A DNA stretch of 64,000 nt. Source: Lunularia cruciata (taxonomy: Eukaryota; Streptophyta; Marchantiopsida; Lunulariales; Lunulariaceae). The notes beneath the pieces are model-generated. The model saw only the letters and a list, made by a program, of their open reading frames with translations. It did not search any database and had not been told where the DNA came from. Position 1 is the first letter of the stretch; the number at the start of each line of letters is the position of its first letter. The position numbers and the translations under genes are program-made. The DNA lies in the NCBI GenBank assembly GCA_948567375.1, contig OX419761.1, forward strand, positions 18,230,501 to 18,294,500, read 5' to 3'. Below are positions 45,201 through 57,306 of this stretch, one piece after another.

Positions 45201-47381
45201 AACTAGAGATTATCAAAACTAACACACTTAATCTTTCAAGTCATGCTTGTTGGTCTTTGATTACATGTTGTGCTCTATTTCGCTACATTCTTTGCTTAGC
45301 GCTTATCGATTACATGATGTATAACAGTTCTCTACTGCTATTGATCAGGAAATATTTATGTTACGTCTGTGTTCGCCTTACATTCGATCTGTTAGATTCA
45401 CTTCACCTCCTTTACGGATTTATTACTCATCTCGATTTGCACGTATCATGTTTACATTTCATCTGCACTTCATATGCATTTTATGAGTTCTGGATCCTCC
45501 GTTCTTCGAACAGCTTCTGCTCTCATGTCCTCATATCCAGTCCTGTAACATTTCGTTCTTTCCCGACTATTACAAACTAACACTAACTCCCGTTACCACT
45601 CTATCGCCTCGCATTGCTCTGGAATAAAAGTTACTTTGGTGAACTGCTTCATGGTCATCTTTATATTGACTGCACTACTCACGTTCATAGAATGTATGAG
45701 TTTATGAATTTGGCATTGCACAGATTGCTTAGACTTGCATCCGCTTGATTACTTAGATTTGCATGCGCCTAGTTTGCATTGGTTCTGTCCAAGTGGTTGT
45801 AGGTTCCCTGTTCGTGGAACGGCTTTTGATCTCATTGCCATACATAGAGAAACATAAACCTGAGTCACCCTATGTATCCAGAGCTTCAAACTTTGCACGC
45901 GCCTTCTACGATGCCAAGTTAGTTAACGTATTGCTCTAGTGCATCGCGATTCCACTATCACTTCGATCGGGAGAGTTCAGATCTTTATCTTTCAGATAAA
46001 GCGGGTTGGAGCATGTTTGTATCACTTCTAGGACCACATGCATGTGTCAATCTTCCCCATTGAGTTTAGCCACACGCTGGAGCGGAGCGTGTGTATGACA
46101 GGACTTTGACCATTTGACTTTAAGTATTGGTATGATGGTTCACGAGGATTTTGAAAGAAGTCCTTTGTGAACTCGAGTCCACTCAATCTACTCTTCAGTT
46201 GATCAACATGTAAGCTTCAATTCCGGATCTTGATACAGGGTATGAACCCCCAAACTGAAAACTACAAGGAAAAGGATAATTCTCAAAGAAAGTGGCCATG
46301 GAGTAAGTCGTGGGACTATTACTGATGTAGTATATTCTGAAGGTGCCGGAGTTGGATGAAATCAAAGTCGATGATTCCAACAACAGATACTGCTTTGACG
46401 TAAGGTATCGGTTGTTATCACCTATGATATCTACACCAATGACATTCAGTTCTAAATTAATCTATCTGTTTCTCACTCAAATGACAGTTGTTATCAATGC
46501 CTGAAACTCTTCATACCTACATATGACATCTCTAGTTCAGTATTACTAAAAGGTTAATGTACTCTGAAATGATCTCTTCAGGCAACGATGTGAATCTACA
46601 TGGATATTATGAATTACATTACCTGCTGTACACAAAAAATGGTTACTGTAAAGATGGTAGGGGATGTGACAACTTCTGAGATCTACGGTCAAAGGTCAAG
46701 ACCGACAGTCAACTCTTCTTCTGCAGAAATCTTTGTTTCATGTCATATTCGAACTAAACTGACCAACGAGAACTGCAAATTTTGCACTCAATATGCTAAT
46801 TACACCAATTTTTAGATCCTTTCCTGGTTTCTGTCTCATCTTCGCGGAAGTTACAGTTACTTAGTCAAAGTGGGATGCGGAGACCATTCTACATGCGTAA
46901 TTGAAAGTGGTCTCGAGCTCGACAGATCAATCAATTCCGTGAGAAAAGAATGTCCACTTGTAGAATATCTAGTTAACACTTCCTTTCAACTTCCTATCCA
47001 TAGGTTGTCGGTAGAGGTATCAATGATCAATCTGGCGTATAGAAAACTTCTGTCATGGATTCAGAATCTCGAAATTTTTACAATGTAAATACCAGTCAAA
47101 ACTGTAATGATCATACCGCATCAGGAAATGAAAGAAATACGAACAAGAAAATTTGGAGTGGGTATCAATGCGAAACCACTACAAATCTTGAGATTACTCG
47201 TAGATAATGAGAGTAGCTGAGACAGATCTAGACGACAGAATAGAGACTGTACATAGACAGACTTATAAAGAAACCCTTTGTGCAAGTATACCTAGGAACA
47301 ACTTAGGAATTTCTACTGATCTACTGTCTAACTGAAGTTGAATGACCGAAACTGGGATTGCTTTGTATTACACCTTGAACT
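45201..47381. other. Intergenic, no gene seen
   Basis: AT-rich DNA with small frames on both strands and no recognised family. It may include more of the decayed element at 44.2-45.2 kb, but I cannot place its limits. Confidence 0.45.
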
Positions 47382-47840
47382 TCAAAGTAAGGCCATCGCC
47401 ACCAGATCTGTACAACTATAACGATATGGATCGTGGTTAATCAGTGGCATCAACCTTATGGTTGCCTGGCCGCTAATAATAATGTGTCCGCTGTCGTGCA
47501 TCCTCGTCGGGTTCTCAACGAAAAGGAATCTCATTTGAGGTAGCGTTTGGGACGGTCCTGCAACAAGCGGATCAGGGCAATTGATGTAAGCACAAATTGC
47601 ACATCCAACTGTGTGTGCTCCTGCAGGGTACATCAGCTTCAATCCACAGCTTTCGCAGGTTGTGTAGGCGATTGTAAAGTCAGTCGTCACGAAACTACAG
47701 ACTGTGCAGGAAACCTGGTTGGAGCCATTGTATTGATACGCAAGCACTGTGCTGCAAGTTGCAGCACAGTGCTTGCGTACCAGTTGATATTGCTGGTTCG
47801 GCAGCTGCTGTTCATCGCAAGGGTAAGGTATCAGTGGCAT
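47382..47840 (-). CDS. LSD1-type zinc-finger protein (two fingers)
   Basis: A 152-aa frame on the minus strand. The second finger, residues 62-83, is canonical for the plant LSD1 family: CESCGLKLMYPAGAHTVGC followed by AIC. The first, about residues 25-48, is CAATCSTVLAYQYNGSNQVS followed by CTVC; it has the right spacing from the inner Cys onward but CX3C instead of CX2C at its start. LSD1 and LOL proteins are plant regulators of cell death and reactive oxygen responses; they usually have two or three such fingers. The C-terminal third (after CPDPLVAG) has no recognised domain. Upstream exons are possible, and whether it is expressed is unknown. A perfect 43-bp palindrome sits in finger 1. 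Confidence 0.6.
   Translation of the reverse strand: MPLIPYPCDEQQLPNQQYQLVRKHCAATCSTVLAYQYNGSNQVSCTVCSFVTTDFTIAYTTCESCGLKLMYPAGAHTVGCAICAYINCPDPLVAGPSQTLPQMRFLFVENPTRMHDSGHIIISGQATIRLMPLINHDPYRYSCTDLVAMALL
47737..47779. repeat. Perfect 43-bp palindrome (21-bp arms, 1-nt centre)
   Basis: The left arm starts TACGCAAGCACTGTGCTGC at 47737 and ends at 47757. The right arm, 47759-47779, is its exact reverse complement. The single central base is 47758. It lies wholly inside the LSD1-type frame and encodes the VRKHCAATCSTVLAY part of finger 1. The plus strand reads nearly the same peptide. Confidence 0.98.
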
Positions 47841-48780
47841 TGGGGCAGTGGCTATCCGTGATGGGTACTTTTATCCTGTAATTTCTCGTCCTTGGAGGGC
47901 TAAACTCGCGTGCTATCTTGCCAGACTTACTCTTCCGCCCTCAGCTTTCCAATTCTCTACACCTTCCCCTTGTCGCAAATCGTCACTTATTTAACACCGG
48001 AGCTTCCATTTCTAGTGTGATCGAATGTCTCTCACCGCACTAAGTGACGGATTCAAAACTGTTCACTACGGGCCATGACTGCATTTGAATTACCACCTTG
48101 ATAACTTCCGCGGCTAGTGAGTTGTACCTGCGAGCACTGCAGGAAAGCCTGTTTGAAGCCTGTGGTTTTGCTATATACTATCCAGTTGAGTACAACGTGA
48201 TTTCCAAGTCCTTGTCGAGGAACGAGCGTGAAAGTGGCAACGTTCCCCCATATGCGAGCTGCGGTAGGCTGGAATCAGGTTCACGTCCCGTTATGAGAAA
48301 GAGGATCGGAAGTGAAAAGAGGACCAATAGTAGTCTAAGAATAAAGTGATAGACGAATTGCTGTACGCGTAACAGGTGTTCCTTGATATCTTTGAATCAC
48401 ATATACACGCACAGTCAAAGTGCAGATTTGAAATCATCACATAAAGCTTGGGTGAAGGACAACAAAATGTCCAAATCTTCTGAATCAGAGTCCAATTCCT
48501 GTCTGAGAAGCGGACAGAAAGACGTCATGATCCTCATCGATCTGTGGTGTGCTCTTCCGCACATAATCATGACGTAGGTGCTTCTTCCTGCCTAAGGCCC
48601 AGTTGACTGGACACATTGCTATGGTCGAATCAATCCGCGCAAGCGTACGAGCGAAAGCAAAACAAGACAGCAAGCACAATACGGACTGAGGAGTCCGTGA
48701 CAAACTAAGGTAAACAATACATATGAACATCCTTGTTCAGCTTGATGGGAGCTTCCGCCCCTTCTTGTTTTCCTTTGTGT
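47841..48780. other. Intergenic, no gene seen
   Basis: A plus-strand frame at 48098-48349 (SELYLRALQESLFEACGFA) has no recognised family. Nothing else is supported. Confidence 0.45.
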
Positions 48781-48790
48781 CTCGGTTTCC

Positions 48791-48945
48791 CACATGAACA
48801 TCTCAATCTCAATCAGAGTGTCGGTTTTACACATGAACATCTCAATCTCAATCAGAGTGTCGGTTTTACACATGAACATCTCAATCTCAATCAGATTGTC
48901 GGTTTTACATGCGTCTGAATCTCAATCTCAATCAGAGTATCTGTG
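48791..48945. repeat. 39-bp minisatellite, about four copies
   Basis: The unit CACATGAACATCTCAATCTC... to GTCGGTTTTA begins at 48791, 48830 and 48869 almost unchanged. A fourth diverged copy starts at about 48908 (CATGCGTCTGAATCTC). Confidence 0.95.
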
Positions 48946-49497
48946 CTTCATAAACACAAGGACGTCAAAAGTTCAGAATGTTACGAGGAAGAGCCAAGAA
49001 CTAGGATCGGAGAGATTTCCATTCACAGATATGGGTACATTGATCGACTCACTCGTGCTGGTGATGCTAAGGTCTGATAGTAAATGCCATCTTCAACAGC
49101 AGCAGCGGATAGATCTCTCTTTTCTGATGTGACTTAAGGATGTTTTCAATTATATGTCACCACGATCATGAATGGAGGTTCACATTATCTCGTTAAATCA
49201 GGTAAAGTTTAGTGTACTCTCGATGACTTTTGTGCACCCTTTGGTGCGTTTTATTCGATTTTTGTGTTCTTGTTAATATCCAAGCGATGCAGTTGTTTCG
49301 ATTTCTGTATTTTGCAGTGTTTAAATACCTTTTCCATTCTGTGATATATATGCTTAAAATGAGTCTCTTGGTTATCATTCTTGTGTTATTAATAACTGCT
49401 GTTAAGGTAAGATAAAAAAGATGTGCACTTGGATACACTTGGATAGGCGTTATTCAAGTGTATTTAAGTGTCCATTGATATTTTTCTAAAAATATAA

Positions 49498-49727
49498 ATT
49501 AAGTTATGCTAGGTGTATTTCTTGTGATTCTTGGATTCTTTACTATCCAAGTGTCCTTCTTATTCTCTAAAATATGTTTTTGATATGAACCTTTTTGTTA
49601 TTACTATAAACGTTTATATGTATTCTCTTATCTAAGTATTTTTTTTCTTCCAGAATCTCTGAAGTAAATTATATTTTTCTGAAATAAATAAGTTAAACTC
49701 GATGTCTTTTTTGTGACGCTTGGATTT

Positions 49728-49812
<85 letters not shown>

Positions 49813-50000
49813 AAAGTGATTCTCTCTGTTACTGCTTTCCAAAATGATACATTCTTCTTTTATCCAAATGTAACTTTGTATTTTCTGGGAAAAAGAAACT
49901 TAAACGTGGTGCATTTCTTGTGACCATTGGGTTTGCTTTCTTTCCATTTTATCCTTCTTATTCTCACATTTCCATCTATATATTTGAAGTGAATCTCTTC
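49498..50000. repeat. Three diverged direct repeats of about 190-210 bp
   Basis: Units begin AAGTTATGCTAGGTGTATTT (about 49500), AAGTTAAACTCGATGTCTTT (about 49690) and AACTTAAACGTGGTGCATTT (about 49898). Each continues with CTTGTGA or TTGTGA, a TTGGATT or TTGGGTT block and a TATCC(A) block. The middle unit carries the (AT)n tract. Confidence 0.6.
49732..49810. repeat. (AT)n microsatellite, about 39 units
   Basis: An uninterrupted alternating A/T run of 79 bp lies inside the middle unit of the diverged 200-bp repeats. Confidence 0.98.
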
Positions 50001-50991
50001 TTTATCATTTCTATTAGCTCTACCTTATTGTTATTACTATCATTATTATAGATGAGGCATGATTGTACTTAGAACTATTTTATGAATTATAATAATTACC
50101 TTTTGATTCTCGTCTCGTTAATAGAGAATATGCCTTGTTTGCGAATATAAGATTGCATTGATTGTTTGTGTGGGCGAGTGCAGGAGTAGTGCTTTGACCT
50201 TAGACAATACAGAAGGTAATACAGCACCGGTATGTAAATTGATAAAATCATAAATCCAGAACCAACCCTCGAGGCACTCGAGCTGTGTCTTACTATGAAC
50301 CTTTCCTTTGGGATGTGGGCAGTTCTGCGTAGTCTTGTAAGCTTGAGTTGATTTCATGGACATGGAGATCCTGACTTGTTCCCCTGGGCTCCTGTTTTAA
50401 GCATGGGGACATGTCAAGGACGACAAACAGCTCAACAGCTGCAGAACTAGTACGCCTAGTTCGTCGCTCTTGCATAGCACACTTCGTTCCAGTTGCACTT
50501 TCAAGCACACATCTAGAAGCGCTACAATTGCAACACATGTGCAGCGAATATCTACTGCGCTAGAGTCGATCACACCCAGTTCGCAACGTAAGGACGAAAT
50601 AGTTGAATATTCGGGATATACTAATGAAACCATTAGGCTGCATAGAGAAATGGTTTCAGCACATGAGAGCTTCCCGTTTACATGTTCTTAAATGAGCATA
50701 ATCATTGCGCCTTCAATCTCAATAATCTCCAAGACAGAATACTTTAGTTGCCTTGATCGTGAGTAGCCTTGTATCTGTGGGCTGCTGTTGTATGTGAGAC
50801 TTCTACTGGTGTGGCATGATAGGACATCTCGGTTTTCATGTCTGCGTAGACTTCTCAGTTCATGAAATTAACGCGTAATCCCAGCATACCATTCAGCAAA
50901 CTGGCATACTACGAGCTTTTTCTGAGTCGACAATTACTTGGAACTTGAAGAGTTCTAGATCTCTGACAACACATTTCTACAAAATTCAGTC
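50001..50991. other. Subtilase upstream region, no gene seen
   Basis: Frames on both strands are short and unlike known families. The last few hundred bases should hold the subtilase promoter, but I see no convincing TATA box. Confidence 0.4.
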
Positions 50992-53900
50992 ATGGATACA
51001 TATCGTATACCGCTATTGCTGTTGTGTACATCCCTTTATTTGAGCGGTTGTCAGGGTTTCCACTTCAGGTTGTCCCACGATGCACCATGGGAAACAGAGG
51101 GACCTACCAGGGTATGTATTTTCATTGTCACGAGAGAATGGAATTCGGATCTAGTAGCATCGGATTGATTTTCCTTGATCTAGTGACTTCAGATCTATGC
51201 ATATACATATGGTAAGTGTATGTCAGTTTAGTCTAGATTTCACTCGCAGAACCGATCATAAAGTGAATTGGGTGCAATTGTTGGTGATGAGATTTCTATC
51301 AGGTTCACGATTTAACGACATTTGCACTGTTGTCTTGGAAATACAGAGAACCAGTTGCCTCAGCTTCTCAGTTGACTCACTATGAGCTTGGACATCGTAT
51401 GTTGCAATTGTGCAGTTGTACATCGTCTATATGGGACATGCCGCAAGCGAAGATGCACCAACGATTACTCGTCAACTTCATACGGGTGTTCTCTCCCAAG
51501 TTTTTGGCAGGTACATCCTTTACTTGAGTTCTGATCAATTCTAGCTAGATCAGTTGGAACCAAAGGTGGAAGAGATTCGGATACATGAGCTGCTTTAAAT
51601 TATTTCATACCCAGCACGTTAGAAGATACGGGAGAGGAGTCTTATAAAGAACTTATAAAGAATCGGTTTTTCCACGCAGTGTCAGTGCTGCTGAGGAATC
51701 GCTCGTGTATAACTATGTGAATGGCTTTAGTGGCTTCGCCGCCATGCTATCTTCAGCTCAAGCAGAGAAGATACGAGGTGAGTAGGCTTCACGAGTGACT
51801 ATAGCTAGCTAGACACAAGATCATAAGAAGGCATCCGCAGGCTGGGACTGCTTTGCACAGGGATTTCAATACAGATATGTGATTGAGTTTAGCTACGTAT
51901 ACAGATACTTCTAAATCAAGGTGGGTATGCGTAGGTATGCGCATGAGCGATTTCTACTTGGTGTAACTCGATTTATAGATATAGGGGACATGATGATTGT
52001 CGTAGTGCAATGTTGGGGTTGTAATTGTCTTCTGAGGAGCTGGCTACGTGGTAAAGTGTTCAATGTTTACGGAGCATGGCATTGTTGTTTTGGTACTCGA
52101 CTAGGTCTGGTAGCACGTTAAGGTCTGGAGAATCCAATGACAAAATCAACACTGTTAACACATGAAACTTTTTGTTGATAGGTATGCCAGAGGTAGTATC
52201 AGTGTATCTGTCGCGATCCATGAAAACTCAAACAACATCTTCATATGACTTTCTGGGTTTGACAACCACCTCTGGAATTTGGCCAGACTCAAAGTTTGGG
52301 GGAAACAGTATCGTCGGAGTTTTAGATACAGGTAATCTCATCAGAGAAAGTTTATGGGATCGTTGTCTGAGAATCTTTTCTATGTAGCGGTTGTGTCTGA
52401 AACTTCTACGACCACATACAACCGAAGCACTTCGAATGCTAATGATCATGCACGTAAATAGGGGTGTGGCCAGAATCCAAGAGCTTCGACGACTCTGGAA
52501 TGTCAGCAATTCCATCCAAGTGGAAGGGAGAGTGCGTGTCGGGACCAGGATTTTCACCTGCCAACTGCAACAAGTGAGGAGAATACTTCCAGAGCAAGTA
52601 TACAGAGAGAGTCGTACGCAAAAGGCTACGTTAACTTACGTTCACTCTGAATCCAACTGTGGGGAAGTTGCTGGACGAATGGGTTATGGGGACTGTCTTG
52701 ATTCTGTTGAATGTTCTAGGACTTGGTGATCAATCGACTGAATTAATTCCTAGGACCGATCTGGATTGCTCGTCATGCCGGTCTTTGTAGAGGCATTACC
52801 TCTTATACTTGAAATTACCACTCGACGTACTAAGCTTGTCTAACAGTTGGATGATGCTACCACCCACAGGAAACTTATCGGAGCTAAATTCTATGTCAAG
52901 GGTTACGAGGCAGAGCATGGTAATGTAAGTGGGCCAGGGATTTATATATCACCCAGGGATTCTGAAGGCCATGGTACACATACAGCTTCAACAGCCACTG
53001 GAAGAAGCGTTCCTAATGCAAGTTTGTTTGGACTCGGTAATGGAACCGCAACAGGAGGAGCTCCTGGGGCTAGACTTGCGGTCTACAAAGTTTGTTGGGA
53101 GGAGGGCTGCAACACCGCAGACATGCTTGCGGCTATGGACGATGCAATTAAGGATGGTGTAGACCTTCTGTCAATTTCCATCGGTAGTTTTGCCCAGGAC
53201 TACCAGGAAGATTTTCTTGCTATAGGTTCCTTCCACGCTGTTGCGAAAGGAATTGTAGTTTCTGCCTCCGGAGGTAATGCTGGACCGACTCCAGGCTCAG
53301 TATCTAATATCGCTCCGTGGTTGTTTACTGTCGCTGCAAGTACGATCAATCGCGCATTTCTAGCGAGAGTTCGTTTTGGTAATGGAGAATCATACGATGT
53401 AAGTTCTCTTCATTCGAAGTCTCTTCCCTTCAGCCAAGGGAGATTGGGTTTCATCAATTCGATGATGCATTTGTGCATTTTACGCATAATAAACTCGCAA
53501 ATTTAGGGAGGTTGTGCCTCCATCTATGAGGTAGAATGGCCCCAAATATTTCACTGCTTTCTTTCTGCTTGACTATGGCTGATATTCCTCTCTAGATCAG
53601 CGATGACTAGCTACAAGACGTGCAAGGTGTAGCTCTTCCGAGGCCATGAGGAAAGAGGGTTCACCACAGCCTTTCCCTGAGCTATGTCAGGGGCCGGGCA
53701 AGTCAGCTCAGGAAATTGTATTACAGACTCCACTTCAGAGGAGTCGCCTCTTTGTGGCCTTATGCATTACAAGCCCAAGTCTTGAAAGGAGATGCCTGTA
53801 GGAAGAAAAAAATGTAGACCCGAGAGCAGTACCGCATTTTTAATCTCTTGTCCCCTAAGACTCGGAAGAATATGGTCCTTCGAATAGCTATGATCATATT

Positions 53901-56097
53901 CTTCCGCGACAATGGGAATGCTGATTTGATGAAGGAATACTGATCATTAAGAGAGTTGTATATTTGCAGGGAGCAGCTATCAACACCTTCACGATGGAAC
54001 CGGGGATGTTCGGTCTGGTGTTTGGGGGAGATATTCCGGCACCTAATTCTACTATTGCGGAAGCCAGGTATGAGAGCAAACGTTCTCTTTGTCAAAGCTT
54101 TCTTCCCCATCGCTCGGTGTGTTATTGTCCCTTTAATCGTATTGGAGTATTTTCCTACCGCATAACAATGCATTTGGGTCGAAGCAATACGAGGCACAAG
54201 CAATGAAGCTAAGCTATGAATGTGCATGCTATTTTGCAGCTCCTGTACCTTCAACAGCCTTGATACGACGGCAGCCAAAGGGAAGGTAATTCTATGCTAC
54301 CTCCTGTCGCCGGATGCTGCCGACGCTGTCGCCCAGGCAGGAGGAGTTGGTCTTATCGGCGTAACCGAGGTATTCAAAAAGATTGCATTCACTTGGTCAA
54401 TCCCGACCTCCGCTGTGGGTCAAGCAGCGGGGGACTCTATCTTGACGTACATAAACAGCACTCAGTAAGTTCCATGTTTGTGTTTTTTTATGCAATTCTG
54501 TTACGTAGATACTTTCTACATTTTAGAATTCGCGTATATCCCATACAGAGATGCCATCGATAGGAACCAAACATACGTAGATTTCAAGATCCTATCAAGC
54601 AGTACCTGTAAGTCCCAATGATTCTAGATCGGTAATGGGGTAAAATTTGCACTTCAATTGCCCTCTCCGTTGGTGTCAGACCTCTCAGATGTCGATAAAG
54701 ATGAGCTTCAGACAAAAGCAATTGGAAGACTTACTGCTGATAATTTTACAGGTCGCCTACGGTACGGATTGAGAAGTCAGTAACTGTTTTCGATGTAGAT
54801 CCTGCTCCGGTGGCGGCCGCCTTTTCTTCTCGTGGTCCCAACAGAATCACACCAGAAATTCTGAAGGTTGGAAATTCTAAATCTTCTAAGGCCTTCTTTG
54901 TAAACAAATAGCAAGATGCGGAGTTTCTGAGCTCTCCTTTCCTTACAGACAATAAGTTCGACCCAATCTGATCATGCCCTCTTCATTTCTTTGTCGCAAC
55001 TTCTCAACTGTCCAAAGATGTTGACTGTGAATTTGGCTTATACATTCTAAACACAATAGACCACCTTGTTGACATTCAACCAGCCCGACATCACCGCTCC
55101 TGGAGTGGACATTGTTGCAGCATGGTCTCCGGAGGCAAGCTTGACTGGTGCTGAACAGGACACTCGCAAGGTTGAATACCACATCATCAGTGGAACATCA
55201 ATGTCCTGCCCTCATGTAACAGGAGTAGCTGCCTTGTTGAAGTCACTCTATCCAGAATGGACTCCAGCGGCCATCAAATCAGCTATTATGACCACAGGTA
55301 CGATCCATCCCTCTTCACCGATTAAGCCTTACCTGCTTAAGGAGATCATCAAAGATTCCACACTCACGGTGATGATGTCGGTCCAACGGAATACACTCCC
55401 TCGATATTTCAATCAAAGGCAAATCAGATTTTGATCCTCTAGAAACTTCGAGGATTTTAATGAAAACGAGGAGGCTTGCAGCGGATTTGTTGCATATGCA
55501 CCAGGTCGGGTAGAAAGTAGTACTGGGAAATGTTAAGATTTCTGAGGTTTGGTTGTCCGGTACCCTGCAGCGACGCCTTTGGACCCATCGATAAACGAAG
55601 GAGCAGTAGAGCTCTCAGGCGGATCAGGTCAAATCGATCCCACAGCAGCTGCAGATCCAGGTTTGGTGTATGACATCACGAGCAATGAGTACGCACTATT
55701 CCTCTGTTCGATCGGATACTCGACGAAAGAACTCCGACTGGTGACAGGAGACACGAGTGTCTGCCCCGAGGTGCCTACCAGTGTGCTGGACCTGAACTAT
55801 CCATCAATATATGTAGTCAGTAACGAAACCATTTCGCTAACGGTGAAAAGGGAGGTCACGAATGTCGGGCCCGCAGTCGGCACTTATACGGTTTCTGTGG
55901 TGCCGCCGAATGGTGTTAATATTTCTGTGTCACCCAGAGTTTTGTCATTCAGTCCCAGCGAAATCAAGCAGACGTTTACTGTGAGCATCCAGGCGTGCAA
56001 GCCTCTCGCAGATAGTGCGTTTGGTTCCATAACTTGGTCTGATGGAGTGCACCAAGTACGTATCCCATTAGGGGTCGGCCCACCTCTGTCCGAGTAA
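50992..56097 (+). CDS. Subtilisin-like serine protease (plant SBT, S8 family)
   Basis: Twelve exons: 50992-51111, 51416-51510, 51680-51777, 52182-52331, 52462-52573, 52870-53398, 53970-54067, 54240-54464, 54549-54607, 54752-54866, 55084-55297 and 55571-56097; about 780 aa. Plant subtilases are secreted proteases acting in the cell wall. A signal peptide ([17 protein letters not shown]) is followed by an I9 propeptide ([20 protein letters not shown]). The catalytic Asp is in GVLDTG, His in GHGTHTAS, the oxyanion Asn in [11 protein letters not shown] and Ser in [13 protein letters not shown] protease-associated domain lies around exons 7-8 (AAKGKVILC), and the fibronectin-like C-terminus ends GVGPPLSE. 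All junctions keep phase except exon 9 to 10: exon 9 ends in phase 1, but exon 10 needs phase 2 to read [10 protein letters not shown]. Either there is a one-base frameshift or sequencing error, or the splice site differs from the one I chose. Confidence 0.88.
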
Positions 56098-56735
56098 CCG
56101 GGGAGTGATTTGTCCTAGCAATTGTACAACCATTTACGACGGAAGAGAATTAGAGTAAACGGTGGACAGATTCAGCAAACGCAAACTCCATACACACGTA
56201 GTAGAAATTGCTAGATCATGATCACCGGAAAAGGTGGCCCAGATTCGTCCATCAATTGACTTAATCTTTGGCCTTTAGAGAAGTTTGAAAATTAATTTGT
56301 CTTTGTACTTCTTGATCGGGTTTCCGTACTTAATCTCTTCTGTGGCACCATCTTTTCCTACTGAAATCAAGCATTCTGAATTTCATCTTCTTGTATGCCT
56401 TGTCGTCCTGCTAGTTCCATTGAAGTACTACAGACTAGCAGCAAACTAGCCGTGTTCTTATTAGTTTCGCATCCTGTAGTCCTCTGCAGTTGAAGGAAAA
56501 TAGTTCTGGATCTCCATGTTTGGCGTCATAAGGTCCTTGCAGGGTCCGATAGACTGTCCTGTACTTGAAAGTGCCTCCAGTCGATAATTTGCTCAGATGA
56601 TCTTGCTAACAAAGCGTTCAAACCAAGTCATTTCAAAGCACGTTTTAGGATAAGAGTACGATGACATCTACCATTCACCAAAATCGAGAATTTGGTCATT
56701 AGGTCTTTCTCTGAGTCAGGTCAGTCAGTCTTCTA
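56098..56735. other. Subtilase 3' flank, no other feature
   Basis: It probably contains the 3' UTR. Nothing else is recognised before the LRR-like remnant. Confidence 0.5.
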
Positions 56736-57289
56736 GGATCCTCCTCGAGTGCAAATTGAGAAAATTGTTTGTGTGTGTTAATGTGCTCACAGTAATCATC
56801 CTCAAGGTTTTGCTAGAATTGATGCGGTTGGAGAAACTGGATTTGTTTTCCCTTGAGTGCCAGGTGGGAAATTTGTTTGTGTTTGTTAATGTGCTCACAG
56901 TAATCATCCCCAAGTTTTTGGAAGAATTGATGCGGTTCGAGAAACTGGATATGGGAAATAACCGCTTCTTTGGAATATGATAACTTTCAAGCTTGGCAAT
57001 CTGGTCAAGTTGGAGGCTTTATCGTTGTCAAGGATATCTTTGGGGGTGACGATAATCTCATGGAGATGAGAGAAAATTGAACCTGTGTGTAAATTCGCTT
57101 CACGGGACCACCAGATCTTTGGGAAATGCACCAGGCTAGGAATTATATGTCTGGCACTAAAACAATTTGTACCATACCATGGGAGCTCGGCAATGCGACG
57201 GAGTCCATATGTCCGTATCTGAGAAACATATACGCGGAGTATCGCTCCAAACGAGCTCGACAATCTCACGAAGTTGAAATCATTTAGTG
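56736..57289 (+). pseudogene. LRR gene remnant, left half
   Basis: Broken frames read leucine-rich-repeat phrases: NVLTVIIPKFLEELMRFEKL then DMGNN, LGNLVKLEALSLSR, IPWELGNATES and LDNLTKLKSF. They follow the plant extracellular LRR pattern (NLT-L--L-L--N-L-G-IP). A 108-bp unit starting TTGTTTGTGT is duplicated (56765 and 56873). Stops and shifts break every frame. The same family of phrases resumes after the Copia element at 62401, so the element split this gene or pseudogene. Confidence 0.65.
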
Positions 57290-57306
57290 TACCGAAAGAG
57301 AGAGAC

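Noticed and set aside
47547-47861. Plus-strand frame overlapping the LSD1-type gene
   Set aside because: It looks similar to the gene only because the palindrome reads alike on both strands. The zinc-finger pattern is on the minus strand.
48660-48715. CTGAGGAGTCCGTGACAAAC looks like part of a hammerhead ribozyme core
   Set aside because: The second strand of stem II and the GAAA box are missing and CTGATGA is CTGAGGA. The similarity is most likely chance.
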